Translations under genes and position numbers: made by a program
The notes under the pieces: generated by a model
What the model was told of the DNA's origin: nothing
What the model saw: only the letters and a program-made list of their open reading frames with translations
Database searches by the model: none
Assembly: GCF_035594035.1 (NCBI RefSeq)
Contig: NZ_CP141588.1
Coordinates: forward strand, 930,001 to 994,000
Length of the DNA stretch: 64,000 nucleotides
Direction of reading: 5' to 3'
Source: Sphingomonas sp. LY54
GTDB lineage: Bacteria; Pseudomonadota; Alphaproteobacteria; Sphingomonadales; Sphingomonadaceae
Shown here: positions 18,560 to 26,997 of the stretch, one piece after another
Layout of the letters: each line of letters opens with the position of its first letter
How positions within the stretch are numbered: position 1 is the stretch's first letter

Positions 18560-19741
18560 TCATCCGACAGCGAGCGCCGGATCGTCGTCTCGCCCGTGCT
18601 GGGCGTCCGGGAAGAGGATGGTCACGACCACTCCCCCGTCATTCCGAACGTCGATCTGGCCGCTGATCTGACGGACCAGCATTCGCACAAGCCCATAGCC
18701 GAGCGAACCGTCTCGCACCTCGGACATGCCCACGCCATCGTCCTTGATCACCAGTTCAATATTTCCAGTATGGCGGCGCCTGGTCTGGACCATGATCGTT
18801 CCGCACCGGGGGTGCGGGAAAGCGTATTTGACGGCATTGGTGATGAGTTCGGTTGCTACGATACCCAGCGGAACCGCCGTATCCGCGTGGACGAGGATCC
18901 CCTTCTCGACGTCAGCCGTCATGGATACGCAGTCGTCGTGATCGGTGATCGGCCTCAACGCTTCGCAAAGGTCGCCAATGTAGGTTGCCAGGTCTACCCG
19001 TTGCGAAGTCTCCGATTTGCTGAGCAGGTCGTGCACCCGCGCCATCGCCATGAGGCGATCCTGAGCCTCTTGAAAATGTGCCCTGACGGCAGGATCGGAT
19101 TGCCGACGCCCTTGGATGCTCAGCAGGGACGATGCGATGGCGAGGCTGTTTTTAGCGCGATGGTTCACTTCGGCGAGTAGCATCTCCTTCTCCCCCGCCA
19201 GCTTGCTCAGCTCCCGGTTGGTTTGCTCGAGCGCCGATGTGCGCGCCGCAACCTTTGCCTCCAGGGAATGGGTGAGAGCACGCAGATCCTCTTCCGCTTC
19301 GTGGCGGCGGGTGATGTCGAGATACGACAGGAAGTGGTTGGTCACGCTCCCTTGGTCATCGTTCAGCGGACTGGCGAAGAGCATTGCTCGTAAGGATGCC
19401 CCGTCCTTCCGGTATTGGACGATCTCCAATGTCACGTCGCGACCTTGCTCCATCGCGGATTCATATTCCCTGATCGCGTCGGGATCCGTTCCCTCGCCAT
19501 TCATGAAATGAGGGTCTTGCCCGGTGAGCTCCTCGGCAGTGTAGCCGGACAGCTCGATGAACGCCTCATTGGCGAAGATGATCGGGTTGCCCGGAAGTGT
19601 CGCGTCCGTCACGATCATCGGCATGCGGGTAAGGCGGACGGCCTCGACAAACATGCCGCCTTGCTCGCGCAAATCGTCCATATGCCGCTCGGATCGCGTC
19701 CGGGCGGGAGTATCCGCCATATTTTCTTCATAGCGATTCAT
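18560..19741 (-). CDS. LOV-like PAS histidine kinase (HWE/HisKA_2 type), photoactive Cys missing
   Basis: A 393-residue soluble kinase. PAS domain about 35-148 with LOV layout (NPIIFANEAFIELSGYT, TDPDAI loop, EIVQYRKDG). The adduct cysteine of GxNCRFLQ is Pro77 (GQDPHFM), and the flavin-contacting Asn, Asn and Gln are Gln109, Ala119 and Tyr140, so flavin photochemistry is unlikely. Coiled coil 149-185; phospho-acceptor His194 (EVNHRAKNSL); N-box ATELITNAVKYAF with Asn302; DDGVGM; GYGLVRML. No receiver or DNA-binding partner is adjacent. Confidence 0.9.
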   Translation of the reverse strand: MNRYEENMADTPARTRSERHMDDLREQGGMFVEAVRLTRMPMIVTDATLPGNPIIFANEAFIELSGYTAEELTGQDPHFMNGEGTDPDAIREYESAMEQGRDVTLEIVQYRKDGASLRAMLFASPLNDDQGSVTNHFLSYLDITRRHEAEEDLRALTHSLEAKVAARTSALEQTNRELSKLAGEKEMLLAEVNHRAKNSLAIASSLLSIQGRRQSDPAVRAHFQEAQDRLMAMARVHDLLSKSETSQRVDLATYIGDLCEALRPITDHDDCVSMTADVEKGILVHADTAVPLGIVATELITNAVKYAFPHPRCGTIMVQTRRRHTGNIELVIKDDGVGMSEVRDGSLGYGLVRMLVRQISGQIDVRNDGGVVVTILFPDAQHGRDDDPALAVG

Positions 19742-20057
19742 GGATGCGCCCTTAGCGGCATCCGTGGCTCAGGGAACTGCTAATTCGACAAAAATGCTAC
19801 TATCTGAACCACATTCGCCGGAGAGCGCCAATGATTAGGCACATGGCTCAGAACGGCGTCGTCTGGTCGGTCTCGATCTCAGATGCGAGCATGGCCGCTA
19901 CGCTCCAAGGTCCGCCTTCGGGAAGCTCAATTTCTATCCAGAACGTCCGGTAATGGCGCAAAGCGGACGTGGCGGCCAACTGGTTCATTTGAACCAGCCG
20001 ACCCCTGCGCACTCAGCTATCGGGAGCAGCCAGGCTCTTGGTTCGCAAGGAAGAATA
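19742..20057. other. Intergenic region between kinase and tRNA-Val
   Basis: No convincing gene. A 40-codon frame (19831-19953) follows a GGAGAG ribosome-site-like sequence but its composition is random-looking. A perfect inverted repeat, CTGGTTCA-TT-TGAACCAG, lies at 19980-19997; it has no T-tract, so it is more likely an operator or RNA hairpin than a terminator. Confidence 0.4.
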
Positions 20058-20132
20058 TGGTGGGCGTGGCAAGGATTGAACTTGCGACCCCTGCGATGTC
20101 AACACAGTGCTCTACCACTGAGCTACACGCCC
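20058..20132 (-). tRNA. tRNA-Val (anticodon GAC), CCA encoded
   Basis: Minus-strand cloverleaf: acceptor arm GGGCGTG (20132-20126) pairs with CACGCCC (20068-20062), then discriminator A and encoded CCA (20060-20058). D-arm contains TAGCTCAGTGGTAGAGC, the anticodon arm CTGTG-TTGACAT-CGCAG gives GAC, and the T-arm holds GTTCAATCC. Length 75 including CCA. It reads GUC and GUU valine codons. Confidence 0.96.
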
Positions 20133-20192
20133 ACTCTGGGAGCGGCCTTTAGCCGGGGGATTCGCCCCGCGCAAGCCGCCGTCCGCGCTTTT

Positions 20193-20570
20193 TTACAATC
20201 TTCCGTGCCGGTCCTCGGTCTGGAACAGGCGGTCGACCTCGGCGACGAGGTCGCGCAGGTGGAAGGGCTTGGAGAGGACCTTGGCCGAAGGGGTGGCCCG
20301 GCCCGCCTTCAGCGCGACCGCGGCGAAGCCGGTGATGAACATCACGCGCATGTCCGGGGCGATCTCGGCGGCGCGCTGGGCAAGCTCGATGCCGTCCATC
20401 TCGGGCATGACGATATCGGTGAGGAGCAGATCGAACCGGTCCGATTCGAGCAGAGGCAGGGCCGCCGTGCCGCGATCGACCGAAGTCACCGCATAGCCGG
20501 TCTTTTCGAGCGCCCGCGCGAGATAGTGGCGCATCGACTCGTCGTCTTCGGCCAGCAGGATCTTGATCAT
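20193..20570 (-). CDS. cpdR: Response regulator CpdR
   Basis: A 125-residue receiver-only protein. Phospho-acceptor Asp52 in LLTDIVMPEMDGIELA, acidic pair ED at 8-9, and the CpdR-specific C-terminal half FITGFAAVALKAG...VLSKPFHLRDLVAEV. In Caulobacter unphosphorylated CpdR is an adaptor that brings ClpXP to the pole and primes degradation of substrates such as PdeA; phosphorylation through CckA-ChpT switches it off. Small and monocistronic here, divergent from the amidohydrolase at 20733. Confidence 0.93.
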   Translation of the reverse strand: MIKILLAEDDESMRHYLARALEKTGYAVTSVDRGTAALPLLESDRFDLLLTDIVMPEMDGIELAQRAAEIAPDMRVMFITGFAAVALKAGRATPSAKVLSKPFHLRDLVAEVDRLFQTEDRHGRL

Positions 20571-20732
20571 CCGGTCCTCGGAAACCCCATCGTGCGCGGC
20601 CCGATTGCGGCGCCGGAGGAGGGATTATGCCCGAAAGGCTTAAAAGTTTCCACCCAGCGCACAGGGGGTGCGAAGGCCGCGGCGAATGCGATTGCACCGC
20701 TTCGGTACGGCCCCTAGATTCGCGGGAGAGCA

Positions 20733-21587
20733 ATGGACGAGTCCCGGCCTCCCTTCCTGCGCGTCGGCCCCGAGTTGCCGGCCTCGCCCGTGATCCTGTC
20801 GGTGCCCCACGCCGGGCGCGCTTATTCGGAGGACTTGCTGCGCGCCGCGCGGCTGCCGCGCCACAAGCTCGAGATCCTCGAGGACCGGCTGGTCGACAGG
20901 CTGGTGTGGCGAGCGGTGGAGGCCGGATCAGCCGCGTTCATCGCCGCGGCGCCCCGCGCCGAGATCGACCTCAACCGCGACGAGCGCGAGATCGACCCGG
21001 CGATGGTCTATCCCTCCCCTGCCCCCGGGACATTGCTCCAATCGCCGCGCACCCGCGGCGGGCTCGGCCTCGTCCCGGCACGGATCAGCGGCGCCGGATC
21101 GATCTGGCTGCAGCGCATCGGCCAGGCCGAGATCGAGCGCCGCACCGCCGAGATCCACCGCCCCTATCATGCGGCGCTGGCGCAGGCGCTGGAGGCGGCA
21201 AGGGCGCGGTTCGGAATCGCCATCCTGCTCGATTGCCATTCGATGCCGCCGCGCGCCGGCGAGGAAGGCGCGATCGTCTTCGGCGACCGCCACGGCACCA
21301 GCATCGCGCCCGATCTGATCGCGGCCGCGGTCGCGGCGGCCGAGGCCGAGGGTTTCGCCACCGCACGCAACGCGCCTTATGCGGGCGGCTACATCACCAT
21401 GCGCCACGGCCGGCCGGGCGAGGGCATCCACGCGCTCCAGATCGAGATCGACCGCTCGCTCTATCTCGACGCGGCCTTACGCGCGCCCGGGGCCGGTTTC
21501 GACCGCACGTCGCGCATGATCGCGGCGGTGGCGGGGGCGCTCGCCGCCAAGGCAATGGAACCGCCGCAGGCGATCGCCGCCGAATAG
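20733..21587 (+). CDS. N-formylglutamate amidohydrolase family protein
   Basis: A 284-residue cytosolic protein with the family markers: VILSVPHAGRAY (metal-binding His region), EILEDRLVDRLV, DLNRDEREIDP, ILLDCHSMPP, and IQIEIDRSLYLD-like C-terminal motif (ALQIEIDRSLYLD). The family hydrolyses N-formyl-L-glutamate to formate and glutamate at the end of histidine degradation. No hut genes are nearby, so the substrate may differ. Start ATG follows GGGAGAGCA. Confidence 0.9.
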   Translation: MDESRPPFLRVGPELPASPVILSVPHAGRAYSEDLLRAARLPRHKLEILEDRLVDRLVWRAVEAGSAAFIAAAPRAEIDLNRDEREIDPAMVYPSPAPGTLLQSPRTRGGLGLVPARISGAGSIWLQRIGQAEIERRTAEIHRPYHAALAQALEAARARFGIAILLDCHSMPPRAGEEGAIVFGDRHGTSIAPDLIAAAVAAAEAEGFATARNAPYAGGYITMRHGRPGEGIHALQIEIDRSLYLDAALRAPGAGFDRTSRMIAAVAGALAAKAMEPPQAIAAE

Positions 21588-21589
21588 GC

Positions 21590-21624
21590 AAAAAAAGACC
21601 GCCCCGGAGAAACTCACGGGGCGG
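21590..21624 (-). terminator. Rho-independent terminator (sRNA and/or cytochrome b561 gene)
   Basis: Minus strand: CCGCCCCG (21624-21617), ten-base loop, CGGGGCGG (21606-21599), then TC and seven T (21596-21590). An eight-pair GC stem with a T-tract. Confidence 0.85.
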
Positions 21625-21675
21625 CCAAGGTTCAGGGAGGAACGCCCCGAAGGGCGTAACACGCAGCTGCAAAGG
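21590..21675 (-). ncRNA. Candidate alpha-r8/suhB-like small RNA
   Basis: Read on the minus strand: a hairpin ACGCCC-TTCG-GGGCGT (21657-21642), a mini-hairpin TTC-CTCCCT-GAA (21642-21631) exposing an anti-Shine-Dalgarno CUCCCU loop, then the terminator hairpin and seven U. This order, and the sequence TTCCTCCCTGAAC followed by TTGGCCGC, resembles the alphaproteobacterial suhB/MmgR sRNA family, which represses translation through CUCCCU loops. The 5' end is my estimate. It lies in a 194-base gap with no gene. Confidence 0.55.
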
Positions 21676-21781
21676 GGGGGTGCAGCGCGTATCTTCCTCT
21701 AAATGGGTTTGTTTTGCAGAAGTTCAAGCCGCGCCGGGCGGCGCGCGACGGACCGTGCGGCGAAGCCCGCGAACCGACTTT

Positions 21782-22354
21782 TCAGCCGCGATAGAGCCAC
21801 GGACCCATCCGCCCGATCAGGTGGCGGTGGCCCTGCAGATGGTGCTTGAGCGCGCCCAGCAGGTGCAGGGCGATCAGGCCGAGCATGAGCTTGGCGGCCA
21901 GCTCGTGCAGCTCCTCGAACAGATCGTGGGCGTCGTCGCCGCGGGAGACGGGCAAGGTGCCGATCTCGAACAGGCCGAAATAGTCGATCGGCCGGTCGCT
22001 CGACGAGGACAGCATCCAGCCGGTGAGCGGGATCGCGATCAGGAAAAAGTAGAACAGCCAGTGGACGAAGCGGGCCATGACCGCCTCCCAGGGCGCCAGC
22101 ACCGCGTCGAACGGCGGCGGGCGATGGCCGAGGCGCCAGGCGAGGCGGGCGAGCGTCAGCACCAGCACGGTGACGCCGATCGATTTGTGGAAGAACATCA
22201 TCCACGACCGCGCGGCCTTGCCGAAATCCTCGTGGTAGAAACCGAGCAGAAGGTTGACCACGACCAGGGCGGCGATGAGCCAGTGCAGCCACATCGCGAC
22301 GCGCGAATAATGCAGCCGCTCGGGAATCGTCTCGGGTATCATCGTCGTCGCCAT
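21782..22354 (-). CDS. Cytochrome b561-family di-heme membrane protein
   Basis: A 190-residue protein with four TM helices. Candidate heme-ligand His residues are in MWLHWLIAALV, FFHKSIGVTVLV, ELHELAAKLMLG and ALHLLGALKHHLQGH. This is the bacterial CybB type, which moves electrons from ubiquinol to an acceptor such as superoxide or a periplasmic partner. Ends with WLYRG. It follows sapC on the same strand, but a terminator separates them. Confidence 0.93.
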   Translation of the reverse strand: MATTMIPETIPERLHYSRVAMWLHWLIAALVVVNLLLGFYHEDFGKAARSWMMFFHKSIGVTVLVLTLARLAWRLGHRPPPFDAVLAPWEAVMARFVHWLFYFFLIAIPLTGWMLSSSSDRPIDYFGLFEIGTLPVSRGDDAHDLFEELHELAAKLMLGLIALHLLGALKHHLQGHRHLIGRMGPWLYRG

Positions 22355-22375
22355 CTTCGCCTCCCCGGACGCAGA

Positions 22376-22399
22376 AAAGGCCCCGTCGCCGGGGCCTTT
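22376..22399 (-). terminator. Terminator after sapC-like gene
   Basis: AAAGGCCCCG-TCGC-CGGGGCCTTT, a ten-pair stem with a T-tract on the minus strand, 28 bases beyond the SapC stop codon. Confidence 0.85.
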
Positions 22400-22427
22400 C
22401 CATTAGTCACGACGCCAGGGCGCGCGG

Positions 22428-23216
22428 TCAAGCGTTGCCGGCGACCTCGCCCTGCGGCGGGACCTTGCCCTGCTGCATCTGCTTGCCGAAGATCTCGCGG
22501 ATCAGCGGCAGCGAGAAGAGGTGGGCGAACAGCAAAGGCAACATGCCGTTCTGGTTCATCTTGCGGAGCTTGTCGCCATGCGCGTCGCGCAGCTTCTGCT
22601 CGTCGACCATCTGGAAGCCGCGATAGACGAACGGCTGCTGGGAGTCGGACGGCTGGATCGACACTTCGCCGTCGATCAGCAATTCGCTCTCTTTCAGCTC
22701 CTTCATGAAGGCGTTGGTGCGCTGCGCCGACATCTCGAATTCCTCGCAGAATTTGAGGACCTGGTTGGTCACCTCGCTCGGGGTCTCGCCGTCGAACAGC
22801 GCATTGCCGTCCTCGAACTCGCCGACCAGGCCGCTCGACGGATCGAAGCAGAGCGACAGCTCCTCGGCGTCCGGGCGCAGGCGGGCCAGCATGAACGGGT
22901 AGCGGCGGATATAGGCCGGAATGTAGGTCTCGGAGAGCAATTTGCCCTCAGCGTCGACGAACACGTTGGTGCCCTCGTTGAGGCCCATCAAAGCGAGCGG
23001 AACGGGATTGTCGCCGGTCGAGAAGACGATCGGGTAGAAACGCTGGCAGGCCGCGAACTCGTCGATCGTAATCGGGATCGCATGCGCCTGGGCAAGAAAC
23101 GGCGCGCTGTCGGCGGCGCGGGTCTTGAAGCTCGCGTGGATGTTGCTCGAAAGCGGCTCCAGGCCGTTGTAGAACAACGGCAATTGCGGATTCGGCGCCT
23201 GACTCGCCATGGTCAA
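22428..23216 (-). CDS. SapC family protein
   Basis: A 262-residue soluble protein matching SapC over its length: LPLFYNGLEPLSS at the start, HAIPITIDEFAACQRFYPIVF, FVDAEGKLL, YIRRYPFMLA, and CFDPSSGLV. The name comes from an S-layer-associated gene of Campylobacter. In sphingomonads it often sits near TonB receptors or tryptophan halogenases, but not here. No signal peptide; function unclear. Confidence 0.9.
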   Translation of the reverse strand: MTMASQAPNPQLPLFYNGLEPLSSNIHASFKTRAADSAPFLAQAHAIPITIDEFAACQRFYPIVFSTGDNPVPLALMGLNEGTNVFVDAEGKLLSETYIPAYIRRYPFMLARLRPDAEELSLCFDPSSGLVGEFEDGNALFDGETPSEVTNQVLKFCEEFEMSAQRTNAFMKELKESELLIDGEVSIQPSDSQQPFVYRGFQMVDEQKLRDAHGDKLRKMNQNGMLPLLFAHLFSLPLIREIFGKQMQQGKVPPQGEVAGNA

Positions 23217-23270
23217 TCTCTCCCCAAGATGATGAAAGCAGCCGGACGGCCACCAATTTCCTGCCCTCGT

Positions 23271-24725
23271 CTATGGACGATGCGGCGCTTCCGCAAGCGG
23301 TACAAGCTTGCCGGGGTTCATTATTCCGTGCGGATCAAGCGCCTGCTTGATCGCGCGCATCGCCCCCAGGCGAGCCGGATCGCCGAGCCGGGCGAGCTCC
23401 GCCAGGCGCATCTGGCCGATGCCGTGCTCGGCCGAGATCGAGCCGCCGGCCGCCACGACGAGATCGTGGACGAAGGCGGTGACCGCCTGCCCCTCCCCCT
23501 CGATCCAGGCGGGCGCGGCGCCGGCCGGGGCGCGGGCATTGAAATGGACGTTGCCGTCGCCGAGATGGCCGAAGGCGATCACCCGGACGCCGGGAAAGCG
23601 GGCCTCCACGGCGGCGGCGGTCTCGACCATGAAGCGCGGCATCGCCGCGACCTCGACCGAGACATCGTGCTTGGCGGCGGGCCCGTCGGCTTTCTCGGCC
23701 TCCGAAATGCTGTCGCGCAGGCGCCAGAAGGCCTCGGCCTGCGCCTCGCTGGCGGCGATCACGGCATCGTCGACCATCCCCTTTTCCAGCGCGGCGCCCA
23801 ACGCGCGGCCGAGGGCGGCCTCGGGCGATGGTGCGTCCGGCGGCGCAACCGCCTCGATCAGGACGTGCCACGGATGCGCGCCCTCGAGCGGCGGGCGCGT
23901 GCCGGGAACGTGGCGCAGGACGAGGTCGAGCGCGGTATTGGGTACCAGCTCGAAACTCTCGACCGCGTCGCCGACCGTATCGTCGAGCAGGCGCAGCAAG
24001 GCGAGCGCCTTGTCCGGCGTGGCGAGGCCGATCCAGGCGACGCTGCGCGCGCCGACCGCCGGCACCAGTTTCAGGCTGGCGGCGGTGACCACGCCCAGCG
24101 TGCCCTCGGCGCCGATCAGCAGCTGGCGCAGGTCGTAGCCGCGATTGTCCTTCTTGAGCGGGGCGAGACCGTCGAACACCGAGCCGTCGGGCAGCACCGC
24201 CTCCAAGCCCTGGACGAGGCCGCGCATCGTGCCGAAGCGCAGCACCTGGGTCCCACCGGCATTGGTCGAGACGAGGCCGCCGATCGTCGCCGAGCCCCGC
24301 GCGCCGAGCGTCAGCGGGAAACGCCGGCCGACCGCGGCAGCGGCCTCGTGGAAATGCGCGAGGACGACCCCGGCTTCGGCGACGCCCGTGCCCGCCTCGG
24401 CCGAGAGCGCGCGAATCCGGTTCATGCGGCGGAGCGAAAGGAGCAGCGCATCGCCGGCGGGCGTCGGCACCGCCCCGCCGACCATCGACGTGTTGCCCCC
24501 CTGGGGCACGAGCGGGACCCTTTCCTCGGCGCAGGCACGGACGATTTCCGCTACCTCCGCCGTGCTCGCGGGGGAGATCATGGCCGCTGCCGCGCCGCGG
24601 AAGCGCTTGCGCCAGTCCTCTAGCCACGGGGCCATCTCCGCCGGATCGGTGGTGAAGCCCTTCGGCCCGAGCAGGTCCTTGAAGCGGGCGAGGAGATGGG
24701 GCGGAGGGGGATTGGCCATAAGCAT
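23271..24725 (-). CDS. FAD-linked oxidase / D-2-hydroxyacid dehydrogenase family
   Basis: A 484-residue protein of the VAO/GlcD family. FAD_binding_4 domain about 40-180 (VPQGGNTSMVGG pyrophosphate loop; GARGSATIGGLVSTNAGG), linker, then FAD-oxidase_C domain to the end with GHLGDGNVHFN and SAEHGIGQ, the metal/substrate His motifs. Likely substrates are D-lactate, D-2-hydroxyglutarate or glycolate, which the sequence alone cannot separate. Two near starts (MLM); either is possible. Cytosolic or membrane-associated, passing electrons to the quinone pool. Confidence 0.92.
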   Translation of the reverse strand: MLMANPPPPHLLARFKDLLGPKGFTTDPAEMAPWLEDWRKRFRGAAAAMISPASTAEVAEIVRACAEERVPLVPQGGNTSMVGGAVPTPAGDALLLSLRRMNRIRALSAEAGTGVAEAGVVLAHFHEAAAAVGRRFPLTLGARGSATIGGLVSTNAGGTQVLRFGTMRGLVQGLEAVLPDGSVFDGLAPLKKDNRGYDLRQLLIGAEGTLGVVTAASLKLVPAVGARSVAWIGLATPDKALALLRLLDDTVGDAVESFELVPNTALDLVLRHVPGTRPPLEGAHPWHVLIEAVAPPDAPSPEAALGRALGAALEKGMVDDAVIAASEAQAEAFWRLRDSISEAEKADGPAAKHDVSVEVAAMPRFMVETAAAVEARFPGVRVIAFGHLGDGNVHFNARAPAGAAPAWIEGEGQAVTAFVHDLVVAAGGSISAEHGIGQMRLAELARLGDPARLGAMRAIKQALDPHGIMNPGKLVPLAEAPHRP

Positions 24726-24818
24726 GTGGCGCGATAGTAAACATCGCCGGGGGGATGTCGCAATTAATCACATGTTCAAGCGCCGTGCCGATAGGCTGGA
24801 AGCAATGGAGCTCCCCAA

Positions 24819-25268
24819 ATGATCCTGGCGCCGCTGCTGATGCTGGCGCATGCCGCCGCATTGCCCGCGGCCGAGCCCGCGCCGGAGCGGCCGATGGAGC
24901 TCGCCCAGGTCGTCGTGCGCGAGCAGATCATCATCCGCGTGCCGATGCGGATGCGGAAGGACAAGGCGCCGCCCCGGGCGACTCCGGTCGAGTGGGAAGA
25001 GAGCAAGGGCCCGAAATGCGTTTCCCATCGGACCGTGGCGGGCGCGACCCTGCTCGGCCAGGACAGCGTCGATCTCATCCTGCGCGACGGCAGCCGGGTC
25101 CGCGCCAAGCTCGATAATTGCCCGGCGCTCGATTATTATCCCGGCTTCTACATCAGCCCGCACCCGGACGGAAAGATCTGCGCCGACCGCGACATGATCC
25201 GATCGCGCATGGGCGGACAGTGCGGAATCGAGCGATTCCGGACACTGACTCCGAAGCCTAAGGATTGA
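24819..25268 (+). CDS. Small exported protein of unknown function
   Basis: A 149-residue product with a short signal peptide (MILAPLLMLAHAAALPAAEP). The mature part holds a basic segment (VPMRMRKDKAPP) and four cysteines (KCVSH, DNCPAL, KICADR, GQCGIE), suggesting two disulfides in a periplasmic protein. The CVSHRTVAGATLLGQDSVDL to CADRD pattern is familiar from sphingomonad hypothetical proteins. No function known. Confidence 0.75.
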   Translation: MILAPLLMLAHAAALPAAEPAPERPMELAQVVVREQIIIRVPMRMRKDKAPPRATPVEWEESKGPKCVSHRTVAGATLLGQDSVDLILRDGSRVRAKLDNCPALDYYPGFYISPHPDGKICADRDMIRSRMGGQCGIERFRTLTPKPKD

Positions 25269-25351
25269 CCCTCGCTTGACAAGCGCCCGTGCCTTTGCGC
25301 AAGCGGATCCCAAACCAGCTTGATCTTGAGCGCCCCAATTCCGGAACAGAT

Positions 25352-26818
25352 ATGACTTTCGCCGATCTCGGCCTTTCAGACGAACTGCTCCGCGCGGTAA
25401 ATGAGTCCGGCTATACCGAGCCGACGCCGATCCAGCGGCAGGCCATTCCGTCGGTCCTGATGGGCCGCGACATCATCGGCATCGCCCAGACAGGCACCGG
25501 CAAGACGGCTGGCTTCGTGCTGCCGATGATCGACATCCTTGCCCAGGGCCGCAGCCGCGCGCGCATGCCGCGCTCGCTGATCCTCGAGCCGACCCGCGAG
25601 CTGGCCGCGCAGGTGGCCGAGAATTTCGAGAAATACGGCCAATATCACAAGCTCAACATGGCGCTGCTGATCGGCGGCACCAACATGGCCGACCAGATCA
25701 AGAAGCTCGAAAAGGGCGTCGACGTGCTGATCGCGACGCCGGGGCGGCTGATGGACCTGTTCGGGCGCGGCAAGATCATGCTCAACGGGTGCAACCTGCT
25801 TGTCATCGACGAGGCGGACCGGATGCTCGACATGGGCTTCATCCCCGACATCGAGGAAATCTGCACCAAGCTGCCGCCGCAGCGCCAGACCCTGCTCTTC
25901 TCCGCGACGATGCCGGCGCCGATCAAGAAACTGGCCGACAAGTTCCTCTCCAGCCCGAAGACGATCGAGGCCGCGCGGCCGGCCACGGCCAATGCGTCGA
26001 TCGAGCAGAGGCTGGTGAAGGTCGATTCGCGCAAGAAGAAGGAAGCGCTCGTCCGCCTGCTCCAGAATGACGAGGTGAAGACCGCCATCGTCTTCTCGAA
26101 CCGCAAGACGATGGTACGCGACCTGACCCAGAGCCTGAAGCGCAGCGGCTTCCGCGCCGGCCAGATCCACGGCGACATGGAGCAGCCCGAGCGAGTCGCC
26201 GAGCTGGACCGGTTCAAGTCCGAGGAGATCAACATCCTGGTCGCCTCCGACGTCGCCGCGCGCGGGCTCGACATCAAGGGCGTCAGCCATGTCTTCAACT
26301 TCGACGTGCCGTGGCAGCCCGACGATTATATCCACCGCATCGGCCGCACCGGCCGCGGCGGCAAGACCGGCATCGCCATCACGCTAGCGACCAAGGAAGA
26401 TGCCGAGGCGATCGCCGGCATCGAAAAGCTGCTCGGCATGCCGATCCCGCCCGTGGGCGGCGCCGAGCCGGTCCGCGACGACGAGGAAGCGGAAGAGAAG
26501 CCGGCCCGCAGGTCGCGCGCGAAGAAGGCCGAAAAGCCCGCCGCCGAGCGCAAGCCCCGCGAGGAGAAAGCGCCGCGCGAGGAGAAGCCCGCCAGCGAAG
26601 AGAAACCCGCCCGCGCGGAAAAGCCGGCCCGGGCCGAGAAGGCGCCGCCCGCCGAGCCGGTGGAACGCGAGCCGCGCGAGCCCGTCGCCAAGCCGCGCCG
26701 TGACGAGCGCGCCGAGCGCCGCCCGCGGCGCGACGAGGACGAGCGCGAGCCGGCGCTGGTCGACGAAGGCTGGAACGGACCGGTGCCGAGCTTCCTCGCC
26801 TTCGGGTTCGACAGCTGA
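25352..26818 (+). CDS. DEAD-box RNA helicase (RhlE-like) with charged C-terminal tail
   Basis: A 488-residue protein from ATG 25352 (the frame reaches 25289 but the Q-motif spacing favours this start: TFADLGLSDELLRAVNESGY). Motifs in order: PTPIQRQAIP, AQTGTGKT, PTRELAAQ, TPGRLMD, DEAD, SAT, HGDMEQPER, RGLDIKGV, HRIGRTGRGG. From about residue 385 the tail is Lys/Glu/Arg/Pro-rich and repetitive (EEKP, RAEKP units), likely disordered and RNA-binding. It remodels RNA in ribosome assembly or mRNA decay. The DUF1289 frame follows directly. Confidence 0.95.
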   Translation: MTFADLGLSDELLRAVNESGYTEPTPIQRQAIPSVLMGRDIIGIAQTGTGKTAGFVLPMIDILAQGRSRARMPRSLILEPTRELAAQVAENFEKYGQYHKLNMALLIGGTNMADQIKKLEKGVDVLIATPGRLMDLFGRGKIMLNGCNLLVIDEADRMLDMGFIPDIEEICTKLPPQRQTLLFSATMPAPIKKLADKFLSSPKTIEAARPATANASIEQRLVKVDSRKKKEALVRLLQNDEVKTAIVFSNRKTMVRDLTQSLKRSGFRAGQIHGDMEQPERVAELDRFKSEEINILVASDVAARGLDIKGVSHVFNFDVPWQPDDYIHRIGRTGRGGKTGIAITLATKEDAEAIAGIEKLLGMPIPPVGGAEPVRDDEEAEEKPARRSRAKKAEKPAAERKPREEKAPREEKPASEEKPARAEKPARAEKAPPAEPVEREPREPVAKPRRDERAERRPRRDEDEREPALVDEGWNGPVPSFLAFGFDS

Positions 26819-26997
26819 GCGATCCTAAGGCGGCGCTCGCGTCGCCCTGCGTCAATATCTGCGCGCTCGACCAAACCGGCCGCATCTGCGTCGGCTGCGG
26901 CCGCACGCTCGGCGAGATAGCGGAATGGAGCGAAGCCGCACCCGCGCGCCGGCTGGCGATCATCGCCGCGGCGCGGGATCGGCTCACTCGAAGCTAA
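26815..26997 (+). CDS. DUF1289 small Cys-rich protein, unusual start
   Basis: The frame encodes ASPCVNICALDQTGRICVGC followed by GRTLGEIAEWS and a helical end (AIIAAARDRLTRS), the full DUF1289 motif with four metal-ligand-type cysteines. No ATG, GTG or TTG lies in frame between the motif and well into the helicase gene. The only placed candidate is CTG at 26815, which overlaps the helicase TGA as CTGA, so translation may be coupled and use a rare start. Its 3' end overlaps the convergent GFA gene by 14 bases. Function unknown, probably metal binding. Confidence 0.7.
   Translation: MSDPKAALASPCVNICALDQTGRICVGCGRTLGEIAEWSEAAPARRLAIIAAARDRLTRS

Noticed and set aside
19831..19953. 40-codon frame after a good ribosome-site-like sequence
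   Set aside because: Random composition and no recognisable feature; kept only as a remark in the intergenic entry.
19980..19997. Perfect palindrome considered as a terminator
   Set aside because: No T-tract on either strand and no gene ends nearby in the right direction.
20627..22708. A 693-codon plus-strand frame
   Set aside because: Shadow of the amidohydrolase, sRNA region and antisense of cytochrome b561; composition is Arg/Gly-rich and no motif is seen.
22521..24623. A 700-codon open frame on the plus strand
   Set aside because: It is antisense to SapC and the FAD-linked oxidase, rich in Arg/His/Asp/Gln as expected from GC-rich antisense, with no domain.
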